Source: Ditylenchus dipsaci
Taxonomy: Eukaryota; Nematoda; Chromadorea; Rhabditida; Anguinidae
Assembly: GCA_004194705.1 (NCBI GenBank)
Contig: SADC01001223.1
Coordinates: forward strand, 1-64,000
DNA: 64,000 nucleotides
Reading direction: 5' to 3'
A program made the translations under genes and the position numbers. This document shows positions 56,001-63,257 of this stretch, in pieces. Under the pieces are notes generated by a model, which made no database searches, had not been told where the DNA came from, and saw only the letters and a program-made list of their open reading frames with translations. The first letter of the stretch is position 1. Every line of letters begins with the position of its first letter.

Positions 56001-59000
56001 AAAAACTCAGTTTAAAAACAGAAATTTTTGAATTTTCCTGTTTTTAAACTGAGTTTTTGCTTTTTTAGAAGAATTTTTTTTACAATTCTGAAAAACGATC
56101 GGCAAAATCGGAATCCTTACGATATTTGGGACCAGACTGTCAAAACAGAATGGATAAAAGACTTTGAAAATTCGGTTAAAAAAAGTGTCGGACCCAAGGC
56201 GGGAACGAACTTTTGGGGGTGCCATAGTAGAGAGGTTTGACTGTATAGGAAAAAAATCAGCTTGAGGGACCAAGGCAAAATGTTTTTTACCATTTTCATG
56301 CTAAAAAAGTTTTCATGATAAAAATGTATATATAAATAGTTTTTAGACTTTTAGAAGGAAATTTTTTCAGCTAAATTTACTTTTTGGCTAAATTTACCTA
56401 TACCCCCACCACTCAATTAACCTTGACCCCAACCAGAAAATCAGCTTGGGGAACCAAGGCAAAAACATTTTGATTTGAAAATTTTTATTTTGAAATCTCA
56501 AAAAAACAGGTCTCAAAAACAATATATTTGCACTTTTAACTATTTTTATGCAAAAAAATTATTGGTATTGAAACCAGTGTTTCCGAAAGTAACCCCTGCA
56601 CCTACACAAACCATATAGTACGCGCACACTTGGAAAGTACCCTACATCTCCACCTACACTTGACAATAAAACATACCATACACCTACATGTACGCCAGGG
56701 ATGGAACGGAATTCCGATTTCCGTATCCGATTTACGATTTCCGGCACTTTTTTGCTTCCGATTTCCGAAAAAATAGGGCAAATTTCGGAAATATCGGAAG
56801 AAAATAATAGTTAACGTAGAATTTTTTTGGTACTTTTTTCGTTTGCTCCCCGACCCCAAATTTTTGAAAAGTGACCCGAAAACAAGTCCTTAGCTATTTT
56901 TTTCTCTTTTATACGATAAAAGAAACATTTTCAAACACGCATTTTAGGACAGGCTTAAACATATTTTAATAAATTTTTATTGATTCTTTGTAATTGGGAA
57001 AACATGTTTGAGTCTGTTTCAACTTACCGTATTAATTCTAATAACGACCAATGAGGTTTATTCTAATAAGGATCAACCCCTTATCATTTAACCTATCTTC
57101 GAGGTTAAAAAAGGCCTCCATAGTATCTTTTCCCCGTCGGGGGTGAGTCTTGATTAGAAGCTGAGGGGAATGATAGAGACGGAAGCATAATCAGAACAAA
57201 TACGGTACGCTGACCTACCCTTGTTAAAGTCTAAGCCTAAAAGTGTAATAAATAACCGAAAAATGACCCTCAAATACCCTGGAAAGACCATATAACCTTT
57301 AAAGAGGGGGGGGGCTTCCTATACGCATCGCCTTTATTATTTGGTAAAACGTCGACTCGCTACAAATTGTGACTCGCTACTGCGACTCGCTACAATTGCG
57401 ACTCGCTACTGCGACTCGCTACAATTGCGACTCGCTACTGCGACTCGCTACAATTGCGACTCGCTACTGCGACTCGCTACAACAGAAAATGGGTTTGATT
57501 TTTTTTCTGTATAATATATTTATTAATATATATTTCTTCAAAGGTTTTCTTGTTTGAAATGTCCTAAGTTCATACATAAATCATGAGGTACCTATCTGGT
57601 TCACGAAGCTGAAAATAAAATTGAGTCAGATTCAAAAAAAATTGTCTTATCATACGTGAAATAGTGTAGTGAATTGGGTTTGATAAGACCAAAACTTCGA
57701 GTACACCCACCCTAGCCCCAAAATCAGGGGTAGGTACCCCTGATCCAGATGGATATCCAACCAAACCAAGTGGTCATCCACTTGGAGCAAAAATTTTTTC
57801 ACTTTTTGGGTTCCAAAAACTATTTTCTGGACTGATTCGGGCATGCTGAAGATGGTTTGATTATAGTTAAGTAAGGTTTTGTATGGTATTTTTTGAGTAT
57901 TGGAAAATAATTGATTTTACCAAAACTCAAAAAATACTTTACAAACTGGTGTTTTACCACTATCAAACCATCTTCAGCATGTCCAAGTTAGTCCAGAAAA
58001 TAGTTTTTGGTACCCGAAAAAGTGAAAAAATTTTGATCCAAGTGGATGACCACTTGGTTTGGTTGGATATTTACCTGGACCAATGGTACTTACCCTTGAT
58101 TTTGGGGGTCGGGTGAGTGAACTCGATGTTTTGGTCTTATCAAACCTAATTCACCATACTATTTCACTATTTTTTTTATTATGCTCAGTTTTGCTCTGAT
58201 CTTGGTGCTTATATGTTACAATAAAGTCCGACACAATAAATTTTGCCTTTTCAATTTTTGAAAAATCTAGTAGTGAATAACCACTACCCCCTCCCCCCCC
58301 CCTGTCGAAAAATCCCTTCGGAAAAAATTATTTGCCTAGCGGGGAATTAAACCCCTTTTCTGTTGTAGCGAGTCGCAGTAGCGAGTCACAATTTGTAGCG
58401 AGTCGCCGGCTGTTCTATTATTTTGGCAATGACGTTTTTTGCAATTTTAATTCAGATGCTCATTTACAACTCTATACTGAAAATGACGGCAAGAAGCAAG
58501 AGAGAGGAGAAAGGTGGTGAAGGACCTGTTCTGGTCCACTTTTCGAAAATTTGGTGTGGTGGAGTGAAGGATACAAGTGCCGAAAAAAATTTGGAATTTT
58601 TTAAAATTTCTTCCGATTTCCGTCTTCCGATTTTTGATTTCCGGCACTTTTCTTCTTCCGATTTCCGACTTCCGGTTTTGAAAATTTTCTACTTCCGGTT
58701 CCGATTTTTGTTCCGACTTTTTTTGTCTTCCGGCCCATCCCTGATGTACGCGTAAAATTAAACGTACACCTACCCGTAGTGTAGTGTACTATTAAGGTAC
58801 TATAGTACACTTAGTGTACCGTACTGTACGGTAAAGTACGCCAAACTGTATGTGTACGGGTAGGGTTTGTTTAATTTCAAGTGTAGGTGCACGGGTACGT
58901 GTACGGTTTATTTTAAGTGTACATGTAGGTGTATGGTACGTTTAATTTCAGCTGTATGTGTACGGGTGGGTGTACGTTTGATTTTAGGTGTTAATGTAGG

Positions 59001-60027
59001 TGTACGGTTAGATAGTACATGTAGGTGTTACTGTAGGGGTTACTTTCCGAAACACTGATTGAAACATGGAAAAAATTTTGCCTTGGTCCCCAAGTTGATT
59101 TTGCTGGTGGGGGTCAAGGTTAATTGAGTGGTGGGGGTAGGGTTGGGTAATTCTCCGGAGAAATACTTTCCGGGTAATTACCGGGTAATTACCCAAGTAA
59201 TTACCGAGAAATAAGGCCGGAAAAGTATTTTTCCGGGTAATTACCCGGTAATTACCATTCAACCAACCCTAGGTGGGGGTAAAGGTAAAGTGCTCCAATT
59301 TTTTAGCAAAAAGACAACAGGGATGGCCAAACATTTTGGGTAGGAATACGCACACATATAGAGCAAACATTTTTAATTTTTCTAGGCAATCGTACGTTAA
59401 CTTGAGCCTCAGCTACAAGAGCAAGCACATGTGGTATTTTTATGTCTAAAAGCGACCAAAGGCAATTTACGCTATGGTTGTTTTAGAATTTTTTCATAGT
59501 TTTCGCATACTGACGAGAGCGAAAGATCACTAAAGTGTACTTTAGCCTTTTTTTTAAAGCAGTTCAACCCATCTTCAACTTTTAAGGGTGGCAAGTTTGG
59601 CTTTTGGCTAGTCGATATTTTTCGATTCCTTGATATAATTTTGTGTGAAAATTACCATGAAAGCTGTCTCTAGTGATCGCTTTACTCCTGTGCCATTTTG
59701 GTAGAGTAGCCCAAGGTTGTTGGCGGAAGCTGCGCAGTTATTATCTACCGCTTTTTGATACCACTCAATTGCCAGTTTCAAGTCTTTAGGAACACCCACA
59801 CCAGTTTGATACCGCAAGCCAAGACTATGTTGAGCTTCTGCAATACCTAGTCTGCCAAACATTGTATTTGTAGGCATTTCAGCAGCCTTTTTTAACCACA
59901 TCAAAGAAATTTTCATATCGCGTTTAACTCCTAGTCCTTTTGCGTAGAGTAAAGCCAAGTTGTACATGCCTTCAGGATTGCCACCAGTTGCGGCCTTGGC
60001 ATAATATGTGGCAGCTTTGGCGTAGTC
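50055..60027 (-). CDS. Sel1-repeat, TPR and MYND-finger protein, 5' incomplete
   Basis: Likely a protein-interaction scaffold. Visible exons: 60027-59656, 55731-55234, 53043-52492 and 50710-50055, all phase-consistent, about 690 codons. Exon 1 has three Sel1 repeats (AMYNLALLYAKGLGV-like, LGLRYQTGVGVPKD, LGLLYQNGTGVKRS). Exon 2 continues with HFKMAAQQDDVPAMINLSSC and FPLDEDIQQGMVWLQRAASL, then shifts frame by one missing base near 55385 (AAAATTT) into a TPR-like stretch. Exon 3 is helical and TPR-like (NFEKALELVELLLKLY). The last exon ends in a C-terminal MYND zinc finger: CHCCGAQGKTMKCSSCKLAR then YCSEHCQKHDW and a final Cys. The MYND finger is known to bind proline-rich partners. The start exon lies outside or was not recognised. 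Introns hold many elements. Confidence 0.78.
50752..52025. repeat. Foldback with GGTCGAGGTCGCGG arrays
   Basis: GGTCTTGGTCGAGGTCGCGG at 50770-50815 is inverted relative to CGACCGCGACCTCGAC and CCAAGACCAAGAC at 51925-52025. It brackets the 50946-51305 element and an ATGTCTAAGG-family arm at 51417-51480. Ends and TSD not resolved. Confidence 0.55.
50946..51305. mobile_element. TTAA-flanked foldback with head-to-head tRNA-like units
   Basis: AGGGGGGGAAGCCATT(G/T) at the left, AATGGCTTCCCCCCCT at the right, TTAA on both sides. Each arm holds GTGGCGCAGTGCGAAAGTGC (box A-like) and GGTTCAAACCCACG (box B-like). Arms are nearly identical, so the insertion is young. It lies in the last intron side of the Sel1/MYND gene, upstream of its final exon. 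Confidence 0.85.
53136..54146. mobile_element. Foldback with inverted GGTAACGGGTAA arrays
   Basis: TIR GGGCCGGTACGATAAGATG and inverse ending CATCTTATGGTACCGGCCC. Dense GGTAACGGGTAAGGTTACC units at 53160-53340 and 53985-54130, with short repeats of the TIR piece CGTACCATAAGA inside. The core (53500-53770) repeats GTGTGAATTCACGTG-type words. No matching TSD. The left end lies 93 bp from a Sel1/MYND exon. Confidence 0.8.
54855..55030. repeat. Palindrome of the ATGTCTAAGG family
   Basis: GCATTTTTGATCAAGAGT...CGGAATTATGTCTAAGGTA pairs with TACCTTAGAAATGATTCCGAGCAAGACTCTTGATCA. The central stem is CCAACCAAGCC / GGCTTGGTTGG. Confidence 0.8.
55883..56243. mobile_element. TA-flanked MITE, CAGTCAAACCTCTCTACT ends
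   Basis: CAGTCAAACCTCTCTACT to AGTAGAGAGGTTTGACTG, TA on both sides, 361 bp. Inner arms CCAAATATCGTAAGGATTCC and complement make nearly the whole element a hairpin. The right part has a tRNA-like GGCGGGAACGAAC piece. Immediately upstream of a Sel1/MYND exon. Confidence 0.9.
57027..57205. mobile_element. CCGTATT-family MITE, TA-flanked
   Basis: CCGTATTAATTCTAATAACG to ...CAGAACAAATACGG with TA on both sides, 179 bp. The sub-terminal unit differs from other members. Confidence 0.75.
57344..58415. mobile_element. Foldback with GCGACTCGCTACAATT arrays, about 9-bp TSD
   Basis: Left array of nine GACTCGCTAC units (57352-57480), right array of three in inverse (58363-58408). Flanks TATTATTTG (57335-57343) and TATTATTTT (58416-58424) agree at 8 of 9. 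The core is a tRNA-like foldback copy (57655-58165). Confidence 0.85.
57655..58165. repeat. Foldback of the 13340-14440 family
   Basis: Arms about 240 bp: GAATTGGGTTTGATAAGACC...CCAAGTGGTCATCCACTTGG...CATGCTGAAGATGGTTTG and its inverse, with a centre near 57910. Confidence 0.85.
59138..59271. mobile_element. hAT-type MITE, TAGGGTTGG ends, 8-bp TSD
   Basis: 134 bp, exact 8-bp TSD GGTGGGGG (59130-59137, 59272-59279). Interior of GGGTAATTACCCGGTAATTACC units. Inserted in the right arm of the 56399-59310 inverted repeat. Confidence 0.95.
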
Positions 60028-60794
60028 CTGTAATTTGATGATTATGTTAAAGTAGTGTTGTTAATTTCCTGGAAAACATTCAAATGGAAAATTGTCTCAA
60101 GTTTGAAATGTTTCAAAACAAGCTCTTAAAAAATAAATCTAAAAATCAAAATTAACTTTTCCACCCTTAGGCACGGCCCCTCAAAAACTGCATTCTAGTG
60201 CATTAGCGAAATTTGGCGCCAAATCAAAAATTTTGAAAAACCGCTGTTTTTTAGTTTATTTTATCCAGCACTTCTGGTTTTACTTTTTTCGCTGTACCTC
60301 ATGTAAGTTTATTGTCAAAAAACTCACCACATTCAGCGCTTTCGAACAAGCCATCACTTGCCCATAAAACATGCAAAATTTCGAAGCTATAATTGATTTC
60401 TGTGAAAATTTCAAAGAAATTTTTTTCATCTAGTTGACTCGATTGAGATTCTAGCACTATTTTATGTCGAGTTTTCCTGAAACGCAACTGGAGGCTCGAT
60501 AGAGGAGTAAATTTGCTGCATTTTGGTACCAAAGACGTATACAAAAAATGCAAATTTTAGGTGTTTTATGCAAAAGTTAAATGGAAAACGCGAAAACCCC
60601 TATTTTTACTCGGAAAAATGCCAGTTGTTTCACTCTTTTGGTCTGAGATTTCTGAAAAATGGCCTTTAAGGATTTTTTATAGTTTGTCGTGGGACTTTAT
60701 TTGTTGCGCTATCTTTTAATGCATGAAGCGCTAGAAAAAATGCGAATTTTTGAGTTTTTTATGCGAGACAAAGATTTATGTTTCAGGTCTAGCA

Positions 60795-61779
60795 ATGGTC
60801 AATACCCGAAAAATGCAAAAAGATGCTGAAGAGCAGCCGATATTCGGGAAATTTCAAGCTCTGGCATGCAAGCGATGGTCTAAAAAGTCAAACATGAAGC
60901 AAATTGAAGTACAGAAGAGAAAAGCAGCAAGTGCAAAAGCAAGAGAAGTGTGGGAACTTCGTCATCGTAAGCTGTTTCATATGGCTGTACCTGATATTTT
61001 GAAAGAGCTTTCGTTTTAGTGAAGCAAGCTGATAAGCAACAGCTGGAGGCTAAATTAAGAGAAGAACTTTCAGCCAAGAGGCGGAATGCAGTCGCAGTAA
61101 GATGGAACAGGTTAAGATCCAGAAAAGAAGAAAGCAGCCGATATTCGGGTAGTCTCATTTACTGATCAATTAAGGCTGATTTTATTTCTACCGAAGAGAA
61201 GGAACAGCAGTTTACCCTCTCAGTTTAGATGCATCGAAGAAGACCGTGACTGGCTCAGCATTTACCACGAAATGCCCTACTTCAATCCTACGAATGCTAG
61301 TCCTTGGCTGCTGAGACTTGAGTTGGATCGCAAGCGAATGACGGACAAGAAGTTGAGCATGCATTTGGCTCTGCTGTGTGATGTGATGACTACGAAAGGT
61401 AAATTTTTGTTAGATTGTGTGTATCTTTGTAATAATCCACTTCCTTTATCTAGGAGATTTGATGACAATCACTCGACAAGGGATCAACAGGCAAGAAGTA
61501 GGCGCTTGGTCAATTAACTAAAGTCGGAACCGACTGCTTAGATCTGGTGGGTATTTTTGCAAGTGTAGTGTAGTAGCTTAATCTCTTTCTCAGGTTAACG
61601 ATCTGTTCGACCGCTTGCTGGATGAATCCGCCCACCTGGTCAAGTATGGCGAGACTCGTACGCTTTCTTCTCGCGAAATCCAGACCTCCGTTCATCTCGT
61701 CATGCCTGGAGAGCTGGCCAAGCACGCTATCCTGGATGGAACCAAAACTATGTCCAAGTATAGTGATTCGTTAACTTGA
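60795..61779 (+). CDS. Chimeric gene: basic domain, Rpb1 fragments, histone H2B C-terminus
   Basis: Five exons: 60795-60966, 61020-61096, 61224-61398, 61454-61497 and 61594-61779. Every GT-AG junction keeps phase, giving 654 nt and 217 residues with no frame damage. Residues 1-83 are Lys/Arg/Ala-rich with repeated A-x-x-(R/V)-W words ([18 protein letters not shown]) and of unknown origin. Residues 84-142 match RNA polymerase II largest subunit ([20 protein letters not shown]), joined inside one exon to a second Rpb1 segment far downstream in the normal protein ([13 protein letters not shown], then [14 protein letters not shown]). The last exon is histone H2B from mid alpha-2 to the C-terminus ([18 protein letters not shown]), lacking alpha-1. 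It lies in a TIR element. Polymerase or normal nucleosome function is not expected from such fragments. Expression unknown. Confidence 0.8.
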
Positions 61780-62409
61780 GCCGGAAATTGCTGACCAGCC
61801 ATCGTCTCCTATTAAAAATCGTCCGTTACCGTCTTATGTTGTTCCCACATTTGTTTTTTTTCTGACATAAAAATCTCTGCTTGAACTTTCTTTTTCGAAT
61901 AGAGCGGTGTTGATATAGGGTGTGTGATGAATTGGCTTGAAAAATTTGGTCTATTTGAGTTTTAGATTCGTATTAACGATTTGAGAATAAAGTCTTCTGA
62001 TTGTTTTAATTATGTGGTGCCAGCGCTGTACGTTACACAATTTCCCAATTGTGTGGGTCTGCAGGCTCACACGAAAAACTATAATTTGTGGAATCGGTGT
62101 ATGATGCTGAAGTAAAATGTTTTGATGTGAATTTGTTATTGGCTTGAATTGGTGATAAATTGTTGCTTTTGTTTTGAAGTCTCGCTTTTTTGATATTTTT
62201 TGCACTTTAGTTATTTTATAGCGAAATTTGACGCTTTACCATCTTCGTGTATGGTGTGCTATGTGTCATAGAAGGTTGAAATGGTGTAATTATGTTTCGA
62301 AAAATTCATATTTTGCTAAAAAAAATTACACGGCAAAAGCAAAAAAAAGAAAGAAACCAATAAATTTTGAAAAAGACTTTCAAAAATCTTGGCGTTTTGT
62401 TTATTTTTA
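61780..62409. other. 3' part of the CAC-TIR element
   Basis: AT-rich sequence after the chimeric gene stop; no second gene recognised. A histone 3' stem-loop is not evident. Several T-rich and A-rich runs precede the right TIR. Confidence 0.45.
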
Positions 62410-62445
62410 AATGCACTAGAATGCAGTTTTTGAGGGCCGTGTAGG

Positions 62446-63008
62446 CTAAGCTTACACAACACACAATGAGTGCGGCTTTCTTGATTCCTCACGCGGAAAA
62501 AATCGAATCTTGAGAACCGAGACACATCGAGCAGCAAACTGCCTTGGTCCCTTGTGGATTTTTAAAAATATAAGTAAGCATACGCCAGTGGCCGCGTACT
62601 GATTTTGTACAGACCTGGGAAAAAGTGCGATCCCTCGGTATCCTTCTTGCAAATCAGTGGTCTAATCAGTTGAGCTGTTGGGTCGAGCCATGCCTGTTTC
62701 TTATTTCTCTGAAATATGCCTCCCTTACATATATTTGGTTATAATTTACCCTTAATATGGTGGCACCCCAAAGTGTTCGATTCTTAGCAAGGTCTGACAC
62801 TTTTTTAAACGCGTTGTTGGAAAAAAATTGTCGGACCCAGGTGGGGATCGAACTTGCAGGGTGTAAATAAATATAGGCTTGACTGTCGAAAGTACATTTT
62901 TGAAAATCAATAGGGGGGACCAAGGCATGTCCCCTGTTTCTCCAGTTTCCAGATTCGATTTTTTCTGTCTGTGGGGAAAAATATTAAAATTCTATAAAGT
63001 GAATCGAC
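62446..63008. other. Intergenic with tRNA-like pieces
   Basis: On the minus strand, CAGCTCAACTGATTAGACCAC (near 62680) and GGGATCGCAC make a tRNA-like unit whose stems do not pair. Around 62840, GTGGGGATCGAAC resembles box B. GCCTTGGTCCC (62541) and GGGGGGACCAAGGC (62913) are further copies of the dispersed motif. No gene. Confidence 0.45.
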
Positions 63009-63010
63009 TA

Positions 63011-63255
63011 CCGTATATTCTCTATTAGAAGGCCCGGGCCTTCTATTTTTCAACCCTAAAAAAGTCGGAAAAAATTTGGGTCAATTTTGAGATTTTTGCA
63101 TGCTCAACCAAAATTTTATAAGTGGAATCAGGTAAGCTCGTGCTAACTAAGAAAACGCGAAAAACAGATTTGCGAAATTCTTTTTCTAGGCTGATATATA
63201 GGTCCTCAAGGGAGGCCTTCTATTAGAGAGGGGCCTTCTAATAGAGAATATACGG
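63011..63255. mobile_element. CCGTATT-family MITE, TA-flanked
   Basis: CCGTATATTCTCTATTAGAAG to CTTCTAATAGAGAATATACGG, TA on both sides, 245 bp. The sub-terminal unit GGCCTTCTATTAGAGAG is repeated at the right. Confidence 0.9.
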
Positions 63256-63257
63256 TA

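Larger units (their letters stand above)
56696..58743. mobile_element. hAT-type element, CAGGGATGG ends, 8-bp TSD
   Basis: TIR CAGGGATGG / CCATCCCTG, exact 8-bp TSD ATGTACGC (56688-56695, 58744-58751). Sub-terminal arrays of TTCCGATTTCCG in opposite orientation (56710-56800, 58605-58735). It encloses 57027-57205 and 57344-58415. Confidence 0.95.
56575..59057. mobile_element. hAT-type element, CAGTGTTTCCGAAAG ends, 8-bp TSD
   Basis: TIR CAGTGTTTCCGAAAGTAACC, exact 8-bp TSD ATTGAAAC (56567-56574, 59058-59065). Sub-terminal arrays of ACACCTACATGTACG and GTGTAGGTGTACGG in opposite orientation (56600-56695, 58750-59040). It encloses 56696-58743. Confidence 0.95.
56399..59310. repeat. Outermost inverted repeat of a four-level nest
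   Basis: CCCCCACCACTCAATTAACC TTGACCCC...CAGCTTGGGGAACCAAGGC on the left (56399-56465) pairs with GCCTTGGTCCCCAAGTTG...GGTTAATTGAGTGGTGGGGG on the right (59080-59137, continuing after the 59138-59271 insert). It encloses 56575-59057. Confidence 0.8.
60172..62441. mobile_element. Gene-carrying element, 33-bp CAC-type TIRs, TAGG TSD
   Basis: Left TIR 60172-60204 (CACGGCCCCTCAAAAACTGC...) and right TIR 62410-62441 are identical except one C missing on the right. Both are flanked by TAGG (60168-60171, 62442-62445). TIRs starting CAC with a 4-bp TSD fit the CMC (Chapaev-like) group; this assignment is inference. No transposase is visible. The interior carries the chimeric gene 60795-61779, so this looks like a Pack-type element that has picked up host gene pieces. 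Confidence 0.75.

Noticed and set aside
20551..60027. Programmed ribosomal frameshifting as the cause of the frame changes
   Set aside because: No common slippery heptamer or pseudoknot context was seen, sites vary, and some genes would need four or more events.
60325..60398. A further upstream exon of the Sel1/MYND gene (minus strand, tttcacag acceptor, GTGAGT donor)
   Set aside because: Phase would fit, but it lies inside the CAC-TIR element that carries the chimeric gene on the other strand and has no Sel1 signature. Not included in the model.
61498..61560. A frameshift between the Rpb1 part and the H2B part of the chimeric gene
   Set aside because: A GTAGGC donor at 61498 and a TTTCTCAG acceptor at 61593 remove the out-of-frame stretch, and the phases then match.
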